A stretch of DNA of 64,000 nucleotides. Source: Parvibaculum sp040216885 (lineage in GTDB: Bacteria > Pseudomonadota > Alphaproteobacteria > Parvibaculales > Parvibaculaceae). Position 1 is the stretch's first letter. The number at the start of each line of letters is the position of its first letter. The stretch lies in the NCBI GenBank assembly GCA_040216885.1, contig JAVJOG010000020.1, forward strand, positions 1 through 64,000, written 5' to 3'. Below the pieces are notes generated by a model. The model saw only the letters and a list, made by a program, of their open reading frames with translations, was not told the origin of the DNA and did not search any database. Both the position numbers and the translations under genes were made by a program. Of the stretch, positions 1 through 9,046 are shown piece after piece.

Positions 1-72
1 AGCCAATCGAGCGATTAGTACCAGTAAGCTACATGCGTTGCCGCACTTCCACACCTGGCCTATCAACGTGGT
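1..72 (-). rRNA. 23S rRNA, 3'-terminal fragment (inverted)
   Basis: Read on the minus strand, this is the conserved 3' end of bacterial 23S rRNA, including the GTTGATAGGCC helix strand and the terminal GGTACTAATCG segment. Only about 72 nt are present. The gene should continue towards higher coordinates on this strand, but the sequence switches abruptly to plus-strand 5S rRNA. The fragment is therefore truncated and in inverted orientation relative to its neighbour. It is either a rearrangement or an assembly fold-back. Confidence 0.75.
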
Positions 73-140
73 CGTTAAATTCCTCAGCGCCGATGGTACT
101 ATGTCCTAAGGCATGGAAGAGTAGGTCGCTGCCAGGCCTG
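73..140 (+). rRNA. 5S rRNA, 3' half
   Basis: The segment GCGCCGATGGTACTATG followed by AGAGTAGGTCGCTGCCAGG is the characteristic 3' half of alphaproteobacterial 5S rRNA. The 5' half, with the complementary GGCCTGG strand, is missing. In its place lies the inverted 23S tail, joined around position 70-76. A normal order of 5S then tRNA-fMet follows, as is common in alphaproteobacterial rrn operons. Confidence 0.75.
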
Positions 141-269
141 CCAAGTGCATATCGTCATTCTCCCTTCTTCCCGATCGCCGTTTCGCGGCTTCTCGTTCAC
201 ACATCCTGACCTCTTGTCTCGATCGCGTGAGCGGACGAGCAAGCGGGCACGGCGCGGTACATAAATTGA

Positions 270-348
<79 letters not shown>

Positions 349-354
349 AATCAG

Positions 355-387
355 CCCGCTGAGCTTTCCGCTCGGCGGGTTTTTTGT
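355..387 (+). terminator. rho-independent terminator after tRNA-fMet
   Basis: A 10-bp stem (CCCGCTGAGC at 355-364 with GCTCGGCGGG at 370-379, one G-U wobble) has a 5-nt loop and is followed by six T residues. It sits directly after the initiator tRNA and should end the rRNA-tRNA transcript. Confidence 0.85.
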
Positions 388-512
388 TGGGCGTGTGCCT
401 GCCGAAGTTTGGCTGTGGTTCCGGCGCGGTCGTCTTGCCATGGTGTCATCTCCTCGCTTGCAGAATCATGCCGCCATTGCGCGGAAAATCCACTTATCCC
501 GGTGGCGCAATT

Positions 513-868
513 CTACTTAAGTGTGGATAGCGCCTCGTCGATGAGGGCTTCCGGCGAGAAGCCGGGCCTCCGGAGCGCCCGAAGCCAGCCGAGATAGAGG
601 GGGAGATGCCGGGTCGAGACGCCGCGCACCTGCCGGTTGACGAAGGCCTTTGTGCGTTCGTGATGCGCGTTCACATGGCCAAGGCCGAGCCGGCCGGGGC
701 GGCGGGGTTTTCCGCCCATTGCCCTCGTCAGCCAGGTCTTCTTCGGGGCCATGATGCGCCGATGTTCCGAACCCGCTTTCACCGCCGCGTTGACGTAGGC
801 CCTCAACCCGTCGGAGCAGAGAACCGAGCCCGGCGCGATACGTCCCTGCAGTGTGGTGGCGATGGCCG
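513..868 (-). pseudogene. IS1595-family (ISXO2-like) transposase, C-terminal fragment
   Basis: The minus strand encodes the last ~120 residues of an ISXO2-like DDE transposase. It includes the SDGLRAY strand and the HVNAHHERTKAFVNRQVRGV region containing the last catalytic residues, then the typical YLGWLRALRR tail. The N-terminal zinc-ribbon half is absent. The reading frame runs into unrelated IS3 sequence near 865-870, so it was truncated by, or recombined with, that element. It is not functional on its own. Confidence 0.8.
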
Positions 869-1441
869 CGCGAGGGGCTGAAGGTTCCATCGAAGCAACC
901 CAAGCGAGGCCGGCTCTGGTTCAATGACGGCTCTTGTATCCGTCTGCGGCCGGAACGGCCCAACCATGTCTGGTCCTACGATTTCGTCGCGGACCGGACC
1001 CATCCTGACGGCAAGGCCTTCCGGATGCTCTGTATCATCGACGCGCTGAGCGATCTGTTCATCCTGCGGGGTGTGCCGGCCTGCATACGCTCCGACAACG
1101 GCCCTGAGTTCGTTGCCCAGGCGCTGCGCGACTGGATCGCCACCGTCGGAGCGAGGACGGCCTATATCGAGCCCGGCAGCCCGTGGGAGAACGGCTACTG
1201 CGAGAGCTTCAACGGCAAGCTCCGCGACGAACTGCTCAATGGCGAGATCTTCTACACGCTGAAGGAGGCACAGGTCATGATCGAAGCATGGCGACGGCAC
1301 TACAACACGGTCCGTCCGCACGCGTAGCTCGGATATCGGCCCCCGGCGCTCGAGGCCCTCGTCACCGGGCGCCGGCCTGCGCAATCCGTGCAAGCTCCAC
1401 CGGGCGCGCGCACGCTGGCGCTACAGCAGGGCTTGAACTAA
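868..1441 (+). pseudogene. IS3-family OrfB transposase, degenerate
   Basis: The reading frame matches the rve integrase core of an IS3-family OrfB: SYDFV with the first Asp, RSDNGPEF with the second, and ENGYCESFNGKLRDELL with the catalytic Glu. Three lesions are visible. The N-terminus is missing. About 25 residues between LCIID and ALSDLF are deleted compared with the family. A TAG stop at 1325-1327 replaces the usual Ser of the RPHSSLGYRPP motif, after which the frame stays open to 1441. The copy is dead. Confidence 0.8.
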
Positions 1442-1523
1442 CATTGGGCTTGGACCACTCAGGGGGCGGTCAGCAGAGCTTGAACTGACATCAGACTTGG
1501 ACCACTCAGGAGGGGCCGGTCAG
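1431..1523 (+). repeat. tandem IS3-type right-end repeats
   Basis: Two near-identical segments, 1431-1473 and 1478-1523, share GCTTGAACT, CTTGGACCACTCAGG and a terminal GGTCAG. They look like two successive right ends of related IS3-type elements, suggesting nested insertion or tandem junctions. The second copy stops one base before the ATG of the adjoining glycosyltransferase. Confidence 0.65.
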
Positions 1524-1524
1524 T

Positions 1525-3078
1525 ATGAAGACAGGAATTACGGACCGTCTTATTAAGTTAACGGACCGGCATGTCGAGATAACGGACGGCGATATAATTG
1601 CTGTTGTTGTAGGGTATAATGAAAAGCTCCGAATACCGTATTTTCTTGAGTATTACCGTAGCCTAGGCGTTACAAAATTCATCTATGTCGACAATGCGTC
1701 TACAGATGGGAGCGTCGAGTATCTGCAACAGCAGGCCGACGTTCTGCTTTACGGCGCTCCTGGAAGCTACCTTGAATCACGCGCCGGGCTCGATTGGTCC
1801 AAGGCAATTCTGGACAAATATTGCGTTGGCCGTTGGACATTGATCGTCGATGTGGATGAACTGCTGGTTTATCCGGGGGTCGAAGCTTTCACATTGCCGG
1901 ATCTGATCGGGTATCTGGAGAAGGTATCTGCTCAAGGCCTGATGACTATCATGATCGATACATATCCGGCGGGTCCACTAAGGGATATAAAGTATCAAGA
2001 GAGGGTGCCATTTATTGAAGCTTGTTGTTTTTTTGATCGAGATGGCTATTTTGTTCAGGGTGTGAGGCAGTTTCCCAGTTTAGAAGTGCGTGGTGGACCG
2101 CGGCTTAGATGCTTCTTCGAGGCGCAACCGGACATTCCAGCCCCACCACTCAAAAAGGTCCCACTCGTGAAGTGGGACGCCAACCTTCTCTTCACGAGCT
2201 CAACACATTTTTTGAGTCCGCCAATCAGACTTTTGGACATTTCTGGCGCCCTGCTTCACTTCAAATTTTTTCATGATTTTGCGGAGCACGCGGTAAGTGA
2301 GATTGCCCGCGGTCAGAGGTGGAACTCGGGTGTTCAGTACAAGCTCTATCTCAAGCCTTTTGAGGAGAACCCCGGGTTCTCGATGCTCTATGATCATTCC
2401 GAGGAATACGTCGGCAGTGCGCAACTGGTTAGGCTGGGATTGATTCGGACTTCTTGGAGGTTCCGAGAGTACCTGAACAGTATCGCGGAAACGGAAGATA
2501 AGCGCGAAGAGGCGGAACGAATATTTGATGCGTCAAAATCACTGCCACCGCTTGAGGTCAAAGACGTTCTTGCCCTCTGGCCCGGGATTGTAGAGGTCGG
2601 AAAGGGTTTTCCTGCCGCTCGGATGCAGCAGCGCGAGATCGTTTCACGTGTGATTGATTGGGTGGGGCAAGATGTTCGGTCACCTGAAACGCGTTATCCT
2701 TCAAAGAGAAGTAGAGAGGGAAATCTCGATGGGATTTCCTTCTCAGAAATTTTTGGATGGGCTAGGGATCCCAATGATTCGGACAATAGGCTTGAAATCG
2801 AAATCCGTATTGATGGAGAGGCGTTTGCGACGGTTGTGGCAAACAAGAAGCGACGGGACCTGCAAGATGTTGGGTTTGGTTCAGGAGAGTATGGTTTTTC
2901 GCTTCCATTACCGGAGGTGATTTGGGATGGCCGAGATCACAAAATATCAGCTTGCTTCAGGGACAATGGAAAGCACTTGCGGCAAAGTCCTATCCGCGTA
3001 TCACGAAGCGATCTGAAATTCGCTGCGCTCGACGAGCTCAGGATAAATGTCAGAAGATTGCGAAATGTTCTGTCTTGA
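1525..3078 (+). CDS. glycosyltransferase (Glyco_tranf_2_4/GT92-like) with C-terminal accessory domain
   Basis: A 517-residue probable glycosyltransferase. Residues ~25-140 form a GT-A fold: AVVVGYNE nucleotide strand, DNASTDGS, and the DVDELL metal-binding Asp pair near residue 110. Residues ~395-500 form a separate domain (SFSEIFGWARDPNDSDNRLEI...) of a type often appended to alphaproteobacterial surface glycosyltransferases. The gene is clearly AT-richer than the core genome. The IS3 end abuts the ATG, so the native promoter and leader are probably lost, or transcription comes from the IS. The next gene encodes a paralogue lacking the extra domain. Donor and acceptor sugars cannot be told. 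Confidence 0.8.
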   Translation: MKTGITDRLIKLTDRHVEITDGDIIAVVVGYNEKLRIPYFLEYYRSLGVTKFIYVDNASTDGSVEYLQQQADVLLYGAPGSYLESRAGLDWSKAILDKYCVGRWTLIVDVDELLVYPGVEAFTLPDLIGYLEKVSAQGLMTIMIDTYPAGPLRDIKYQERVPFIEACCFFDRDGYFVQGVRQFPSLEVRGGPRLRCFFEAQPDIPAPPLKKVPLVKWDANLLFTSSTHFLSPPIRLLDISGALLHFKFFHDFAEHAVSEIARGQRWNSGVQYKLYLKPFEENPGFSMLYDHSEEYVGSAQLVRLGLIRTSWRFREYLNSIAETEDKREEAERIFDASKSLPPLEVKDVLALWPGIVEVGKGFPAARMQQREIVSRVIDWVGQDVRSPETRYPSKRSREGNLDGISFSEIFGWARDPNDSDNRLEIEIRIDGEAFATVVANKKRRDLQDVGFGSGEYGFSLPLPEVIWDGRDHKISACFRDNGKHLRQSPIRVSRSDLKFAALDELRINVRRLRNVLS

Positions 3079-3100
3079 GTAGGGCGAGGTCTGCTAATTC

Positions 3101-4156
3101 ATGAAAAAACTCGACACTCTTAAAATTCCGAGCGCCCGAGAGGAAATTCGGCTCTTTCTTGTAGGAAGAGATGAAGGCTTGAGGCTACCCTTTCTAATTG
3201 AGCATTATAGATTGGCGGGGGTGGATCGTTTTTTTGTCGTGGACAACGGATCTACGGATGGAATGACAGACTTTCTTTTGTCGCAGAAAGACGTACACGT
3301 TTTTTATACTGAAGATAGCTATAAGGAGAACAAGGCAGGGGTCTCTTGGGTAAATCAGCTGCTCGACCAATACGGCGTGGGCCATTGGTGCCTTGTTGTC
3401 GATGCCGATGAGATATTGGTTTATCCGTACAGCGATATTCTAAATATCAAAGAGCTTTGCATTTTTCTCGACCGGGTAGAGGCTGTCGGCCTGTTCTGTT
3501 TGATGATCGACATGTACCCTCGTGGAGCCTTGAAGAATGCAGATTACGCAATGGGTCAACCGTTTCTGGATATTGCTGACCATTTTGATGCAGGCCCTTA
3601 CAATGTGTTTCCGGCGCGCAACTTTCCTCATCTTCAGATAAAAGGAGGTATGCGGCGGCGAGTTTTCTGGGCAAATGGCAGGAATGCAGACGGGCCTGCT
3701 TTGAACAAGATTCCACTTGTGAAATGGCGTCGTGGTATGGCATTTGCCGGCTCGACACATACGCTGCGTCCTGCGCTTGCACTTGCCCCCATCACGGGGG
3801 TTTTACAGCACTTCAAGTATTTTTCTGATTTTGCTGTCACAGCGGTCCGTGAGTATGCAAGGAACGACCGTCCACACATTGACGAGTATCGGCTCTATGC
3901 GGAAATGCTGGAACGAGAGCCTGCAATGTCATTCATGTGCGACGTAAGTGTAAGGTATCGCGATCCCGTTCAATTGGTTGAACTCGGGTTGTTGAAGGGT
4001 AGCTGGGAGCTTAAGAAATTCGTCGAAGAACGGTTCAGTGCATGCGAGACGGAAGGGTCGTCGTTGGATGCTACATCTGGAGCGATGGCTGAAGCAAATA
4101 GGTACAAGGTGCCGTTGAGCAAAGCGCTCCAATTGTTGCCAATTTATGGCTTCTGA
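3101..4156 (+). CDS. glycosyltransferase (Glyco_tranf_2_4/GT92-like)
   Basis: A 351-residue paralogue of the upstream glycosyltransferase. Shared signatures are LFLVGRDEG, VVDNGSTDGM and the DADEILVYP metal-binding motif near residue 107, then a KIPLVKW segment and GSTHTL further on. It lacks the C-terminal accessory domain of its neighbour. It starts 22 nt after the upstream stop and belongs to the same AT-rich plus-strand operon as the sulfotransferase and methyltransferases downstream. It is probably a cytoplasmic enzyme adding one sugar of the surface glycan; specificity is unknown. Confidence 0.8.
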   Translation: MKKLDTLKIPSAREEIRLFLVGRDEGLRLPFLIEHYRLAGVDRFFVVDNGSTDGMTDFLLSQKDVHVFYTEDSYKENKAGVSWVNQLLDQYGVGHWCLVVDADEILVYPYSDILNIKELCIFLDRVEAVGLFCLMIDMYPRGALKNADYAMGQPFLDIADHFDAGPYNVFPARNFPHLQIKGGMRRRVFWANGRNADGPALNKIPLVKWRRGMAFAGSTHTLRPALALAPITGVLQHFKYFSDFAVTAVREYARNDRPHIDEYRLYAEMLEREPAMSFMCDVSVRYRDPVQLVELGLLKGSWELKKFVEERFSACETEGSSLDATSGAMAEANRYKVPLSKALQLLPIYGF

Positions 4157-4185
4157 CGGCGTTTTCGGAGGGGTGCGTGACAGGC

Positions 4186-5439
4186 ATGAAGCAGATAGTA
4201 GTTGTTCTCGGAATGCACCGATCGGGTACTTCTGTTGCTACTCAAATATTGCAGGCGATGGGAGTTCGCCTAGGCGAAAATTTGATCGAGGGCGCCGCCG
4301 ATAATCCGGACGGTTTCTATGAGGATAGGCGTCTGGTCAAAATTGCAGCAGACATCCTCGTGCAACTGCGCCGTTCCCTGCCCTTACGAACAGGTGTCTT
4401 GCCGATGCCCGATGGGTGGTGGCTTTCGGAGGATTTCAACAGTCATCGGATGCAGATGATTGATATTGTGGCGTCTGAACTCGAAAAATCATCGGGCAGT
4501 GTTTGGGGGTTCAAGGATCCGAGGACGCTTGTTCTTTTGCCGCTTTGGCAAACGGTTTTCGAAACTCTCAATGTGAGCCCCAAGACAGTTCTGTGCTTGC
4601 GGCACCCGGGAGCTGTAGCCCGCTCTTTAAGGAGACGAGACGAGATACCGCCTCAGAGGGGGGAAACAATTTGGAACAATTATCTTGTTTATGGCGTGCT
4701 TCACTATAGGGCTCGATTTGATTGCATAATCGAATATGAGCGCTGGTTCACGAAGCCGCTGGAACAGGCCGACCACATTGCACAACGACTGGGTCTTCGG
4801 TCGCCTTTGGAGGACCCTTGTCTCGTCCAGGAAATAGGCGGGATTGTAAAGCCGAGCTACTGTCACAGCGCGCCCGGCGACGCAGTCGGGTTTATGTTAC
4901 CTCAGACAGAGGCTTTTTATATGTCTCTCCAGGCTTTGTCGTCAGACGATACCGCGCGGGAACGTGTGTTGCAGATCGCAGAGGCGTATCGGTTCGGTCA
5001 GCTAAGCATGAAGGATTGGGCGGATCAGATAGATGCACTAGTTGAGAACAGCCAGCGGCTTTATAGCGAAATGGCTCAGAAGGACAAAAGGTTGAGTGCT
5101 ACGTCGTCGAACACGACCATTCTCGAATTGGAGGACAAACTTAGGCAGCATGAATTGGTGAGCGCTCGACTTGAGTCCAAAGTGGCCAAACTCGAATCTG
5201 AAGTTTCTTGCCTCGAATCTGAATTGGCGAACGCTGAAAGGTGGCATAAAGCGCAAGTTGAGGTTATAGAGAGAAAGCTACAGGGGGCCCGACGAGTGTT
5301 GGCCGACATTGAGAAAGTGTTCGCTGCCGTCGATACTCTTGGCTCCCCTTCCAGAGGACAGGTTGATCTTATTAAACGACGTTTTTTCTTGGTTCTGGAT
5401 AGGGTGGCGGAGCGCTTAGGCTCGCTCTCCCGCGTATGA
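4186..5439 (+). CDS. sulfotransferase-family protein with C-terminal coiled coil
   Basis: Residues ~5-15 (VVVLGMHRSGTSV) are a classic 5'-phosphosulfate-binding loop. CLRHPGAVARSLRRR near residue 145 fits the 3'-phosphate-binding region, so PAPS-dependent sulfation of a glycan is the likely activity. Residues ~290-380 are heptad-like (KLRQHELVSARLESKVAKL...), predicting a coiled coil that could mediate oligomerisation or complex assembly. ATG at 4186 was chosen because a GGAGGGG motif lies 11 nt upstream; an in-frame GTG at 4177 is the alternative. It sits between glycosyltransferase and methyltransferase genes and is AT-rich like them. Confidence 0.75.
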   Translation: MKQIVVVLGMHRSGTSVATQILQAMGVRLGENLIEGAADNPDGFYEDRRLVKIAADILVQLRRSLPLRTGVLPMPDGWWLSEDFNSHRMQMIDIVASELEKSSGSVWGFKDPRTLVLLPLWQTVFETLNVSPKTVLCLRHPGAVARSLRRRDEIPPQRGETIWNNYLVYGVLHYRARFDCIIEYERWFTKPLEQADHIAQRLGLRSPLEDPCLVQEIGGIVKPSYCHSAPGDAVGFMLPQTEAFYMSLQALSSDDTARERVLQIAEAYRFGQLSMKDWADQIDALVENSQRLYSEMAQKDKRLSATSSNTTILELEDKLRQHELVSARLESKVAKLESEVSCLESELANAERWHKAQVEVIERKLQGARRVLADIEKVFAAVDTLGSPSRGQVDLIKRRFFLVLDRVAERLGSLSRV

Positions 5440-5503
5440 GCGGCATAGCTTGTACGCAGCAGTCATTTTGCGGCAGGTTGAAAGGCAAGAGGCTGGACAG
5501 GCG

Positions 5504-6250
5504 ATGGCTATAATATTTGATTTGGGTCTACATTCTGGCGATGACACCGAGTTCTATTTGAAGAAAGGATTTGATGTCGTCGCGGTGGAGGCTAATCCAC
5601 ACTTGGTTGCTGCTGCCGAGCAGAAGTTTTCGAATGAAGTACGGATGGGGCGCCTCACGATTGTTCCGTATGCAATAGCGCCCGAGGCAGGCAAGGTGCG
5701 GTTTTACTTGAACCGGACCAATACCGCCTGGTCGTCGGTTTATGAGAGTTGGGGAAGTCGTAAGCGAGGCGCAGATATAGTTGAAGTAATAGCGATCACT
5801 CCTCGGATGCTCTTCGAGCAGTACGGCATTCCTTACTACCTGAAAATTGATCTCGAGGGTATGGACGAAGCAGTAATGCGCGCGTTAGAGTACTTTGATA
5901 AGCCCCAATACATTAGCTTCGAGGGTGTCGGCGTACCTGGCTTCAACTTACTTGCAGGCTATGGCTATCGCAAGTTCGCGATAGTGAATCAGGCAAGGGT
6001 ACACACCCAAAAGCTTCCCTGTCCCGCTAAGGAGGGGGATTACGTTGACCATGTGTTCATGCAGGGGTCGTCGGGTTCGTTCGGGCAGGAACTGCCGGTG
6101 TCTTGGATGTCGCTTGAAGAGGCGACGGCAGAACGAAATCGCATAGACTGTCTGCGGCGCAGCGTTGCCGATCGATTCCCTAATAGCGAGAGCAAGCGCC
6201 ACGAAGCAATGAAGGCGATCGGCTGGTTTGACATGCATGCATCGCTTTAA
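5504..6250 (+). CDS. FkbM-family methyltransferase
   Basis: A 248-residue class I SAM methyltransferase of the FkbM type. IIFDLGLHSGDDTEFYLKK is the SAM-binding loop, VVAVEANPH carries the acidic residue that contacts the ribose, and YLKIDLEGMDEAVM is the FkbM-specific motif. Such enzymes O-methylate sugars in surface polysaccharides. The ATG at 5504 begins exactly at the domain. An in-frame TTG at 5450 would add 18 residues with no recognisable content. It follows the sulfotransferase in the same operon. Confidence 0.85.
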   Translation: MAIIFDLGLHSGDDTEFYLKKGFDVVAVEANPHLVAAAEQKFSNEVRMGRLTIVPYAIAPEAGKVRFYLNRTNTAWSSVYESWGSRKRGADIVEVIAITPRMLFEQYGIPYYLKIDLEGMDEAVMRALEYFDKPQYISFEGVGVPGFNLLAGYGYRKFAIVNQARVHTQKLPCPAKEGDYVDHVFMQGSSGSFGQELPVSWMSLEEATAERNRIDCLRRSVADRFPNSESKRHEAMKAIGWFDMHASL

Positions 6251-6283
6251 ATTGGTGCGAAGCCCAGACGAAAGCGGACAGAA

Positions 6284-6895
6284 ATGGTAGAATTGCTTGA
6301 ATCGGAAGCCGCCTTCCCTTTCCCGACAGGTGAGCTGCAACGGTTGACTCAAAGGGAGTGGGTTCTGAACCGGTTGCCGAAAGGATCAGTCGGCGCAGAG
6401 ATAGGTGTGTTTCGGGGGCATTTCTCAGAGAAAATTATCGATATCGTTCGACCCGAAAAACTTTACCTCGTTGATATTTGGACGAAGGTTGGTGAATTTT
6501 TTGGATGGTCGTCACCATATACAAACAGCAATTCGTTGCCAACGCTCGTCGCCAGGCAAGAAGTAGAAGCACGAGTGAAGCGGCGCGGTTATTCCGAAAA
6601 GGTGCAGATCGTCGAGGAGTACTCGAACATCTTCCTGAAGAATATTCCGGAGAAACTCGACTGGGTTTACCTCGACACAAGCCATAAATTCGAGAATACG
6701 CTCAACGAGTTGCGCAATTGCGCGGCGGCGCTCAAGGGCGATGGACACATTGTCGGCGATGACTTTCATGCAAGCCGTGATCATCCACACTACGGTGTCT
6801 TCAGGGCGGTCAACTTTTTCGTGAAAGAATCCGATTTTGAGTTCGTTGCCGCCGGCGCAGGAAATCAGTTCTGCCTTCGTCGGACATCAAATTGA
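6284..6895 (+). CDS. class I SAM-dependent methyltransferase (Methyltransf_24-like)
   Basis: A 203-residue methyltransferase. GSVGAEIGVFRGHFSEKI is the SAM-binding loop, LYLVDIW the second strand, DWVYLDTSHKFENTLNEL the catalytic-site region, and GDDFHASRDHP a later conserved segment. This arrangement resembles Methyltransf_24 proteins linked to glycan or secondary-metabolite modification. It sits 33 nt after the FkbM gene. The acceptor is unknown; sugar O-methylation is inferred from context only. Confidence 0.75.
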   Translation: MVELLESEAAFPFPTGELQRLTQREWVLNRLPKGSVGAEIGVFRGHFSEKIIDIVRPEKLYLVDIWTKVGEFFGWSSPYTNSNSLPTLVARQEVEARVKRRGYSEKVQIVEEYSNIFLKNIPEKLDWVYLDTSHKFENTLNELRNCAAALKGDGHIVGDDFHASRDHPHYGVFRAVNFFVKESDFEFVAAGAGNQFCLRRTSN

Positions 6896-6973
6896 CGAAC
6901 TCAAAAGATGCGGCGCCGCCATAGGGACCTCTGCGCATCAGTTTGTGTGCTGGGCAATTTAGAAGTGATGTAA

Positions 6974-7848
6974 ATGAAGCGCATGGACATCGACGATATT
7001 GAGTATATGCGTGCCAAGCCATGGAATTCACGCGATTTCAGTATTCCGGGTTGGTTCGCGACTTATCCGACGATGCTGAGCCTCGAAGAAATGAGGATGC
7101 TGGCGTTTATCTCAGGAAAATCGTCGTTGCCAGAAGGTCAGGTTGTGGATTTGGGCCCATTTCTTGGCGGCTCGACAGTGGCGCTAGCCTGGGGGCTTGA
7201 ACTTGGAGAGAGAAGAGGAGCCACTGTGCATTCCTTTGATCTTTTCACAGCATCGGAAAGACAGAAGTACGATTTCCTTTACAAGAAGGGACACCCCTTC
7301 TATGCGGGGACAGATATTTATGAGCTGTTCTTGAATTTGACGAGAGATTTCCGAGTGAATTCACGTAAGGTCAATATTATGAATTCTGCGTGGGGTGGGA
7401 CGGAGACGCAGTTTCGATTTTGTTTGTCGACCTATCAAAGTCTTGGGAGATAAATGATAGTGTTGTGATGAAATTTTTCCCCTGCCTACGCCGAGGCAGC
7501 TGTGTAATCCAGCAAGATTATATGTTTTTTCGAAACCCTTGGGTTGCGCATACGATGTACCTGTTGCGCGATCTCTTCGAATTTGGTGGAAATACTGACT
7601 ACAACTCTATGATTTTCTATGCATCGCAAGATATTGGGCGCGATGATATTGAAAAATGCCTTCATAGGAATTTTCGCGTCGAGATGATGCTCGAGGCTTT
7701 TGAATGGAGTCGGTCGCTCGTATCGGATTACCGCGCATGGGAAATGGTGGAAATGATGCGCATATCTTTTCTGAAGAATCCAGAAGGCTTGCGGCACGGT
7801 GACTTCTCTCATCCCGGTATCCCAAAGCTCGGTTCGGCGTACTTCTGA
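6974..7848 (+). pseudogene. SAM methyltransferase-like gene with one frameshift
   Basis: Two overlapping frames form one protein. 6974-~7395 encodes VVDLGPFLGGSTVALAWG (SAM loop) and VHSFDLF. From ~7393 a second frame continues with ILFVDLSKSWEIND, then FFPCLRRGSCVIQQDY, to the stop at 7848. The switch falls in a G-rich run (GGGGTGGGACGG near 7393-7404), so a single-base indel explains it. Joined, the product would be about 290 residues and related to Methyltransf_24 or cephalosporin-hydroxylase-like enzymes. Either the gene is recently inactivated or there is a sequencing error in the homopolymer. Confidence 0.7.
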
Positions 7849-7932
7849 CTTGGTGCGATGGTTGATTTGCCCCAAAATTATACCAGCCCAGCCGGTCCAA
7901 GGCTGGGGGCAAGTTCAATTGGCAAAAGGACG

Positions 7933-8989
7933 CTAATCCGATCTGAAGGAAGTCCAAGGGTTCAGGTCACAGAGCATCGGCTCCAGATGCGCTTTGGACC
8001 ACTGCTGCGTGAAGAAGGTCAACCCCCATTTCGAGGTGTCGGCATTTTCCGCATCGTGAATGTCGCCTTGCTAGTCAAGGGTGCTGTAGGCCGAAAAGAA
8101 ATGACCTGAGCCTGAAACTTCCGCGACAAGCATATTCAGAAATCCGTATCCGATCGCGCCGCGATCGGCCGACGGCTCCCGGGAGCGCCTGAGTATTCGA
8201 TCCAGAAGCCTGCGTTCGGCCATGCGGGGCGCCTATGCGAGCAAGCTATGTCGGGCGACGGACTTCCGTAAACGATCCGGCGCGCAATGTCATGCGGTCC
8301 ATGCGCCGTGAGGGCCAGGAAGCCGCCGCGGTGGACGACGCTCAACAGTTTGGCGAGCCAGCGGCGCGACGCCGAAGCCGAAAAGTGCGTCCAGACGGAT
8401 TTCGTATAGATGCCATCGAGGCTATCGTCGTCATGTTCGAGAGGCGGGTTTTGGTTTGAGACGAAGTAGTTCACCTCGCGATGCTTATCCCTGCCTCACG
8501 CGATCGCAACCTGTGAGGGATCGCAGCAATGCCAGCGGACGGGAAGCTATAAGCCAGATTGAAGACCGTTCGCCCCGTTGAGCCACCAAAATCCAGAATG
8601 TCGAGAACCGGCGTCGCCGCGAAGCCGCTGCCCTCGCAGGATTCGATCAAGAAGTCTGCATTGTTAATGTCGAAGAACACGCTCGAGCCGCGGGAGATGA
8701 CGTGTATGTTTTGCGGCGGGGCTTCAGGACGAGGCCAGCGGCGGCGAGAAAGCCGGGGTCGGCTTTCAAGCTGTTGCGACAAAATTTGCAAACCACTCCT
8801 GAAAGGTGCCGATCGGGTCGATGGCGGGCATGCGATGCCCTGGCGCGTCAGCCGGTCGACAATCTTCCGGCTCACCGGGCGGCGTGGAACGCAGAACTCC
8901 CGCCCGTGGCCGGCCCCGATATCCGCTTAGGCGGTCGTCAGCCAGTTCAGCAGAGGCCGATACTTTTCGAACTCCGCTCTTGCCAGCAT
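7933..8989 (-). pseudogene. class I methyltransferase, heavily decayed
   Basis: Fragments of one methyltransferase can be followed on the minus strand through several frames: MLARAEFEKYRPLLNWL from 8989, then RKIVDRLTRQGIA, then IDPIGTFQEWFANF, then DILDFGGSTGRTVFNLAYSF (SAM loop), then DDSLDGIYTKSVWTHF with WLAKLLSVVHRGGFLALTAHG, and finally FLNMLVAEVSGSGHFFSAYSTLD with a TAG stop and more coding-like sequence to 7933. At least four frameshifts and two stops break it. It was the last gene of the minus-strand operon that includes sqdB. Confidence 0.7.
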
Positions 8990-9046
8990 GAAGCCGAACC
9001 CCCGCTTCTGTTTTCGTTCTGAGCGCGTCTCTTGTCGCCGACCGGC

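Noticed and set aside
7858..8109. Plus-strand 83-codon frame after the frameshifted methyltransferase
   Set aside because: It overlaps minus-strand remnants of the decayed methyltransferase and has no domain or convincing ribosome binding site.
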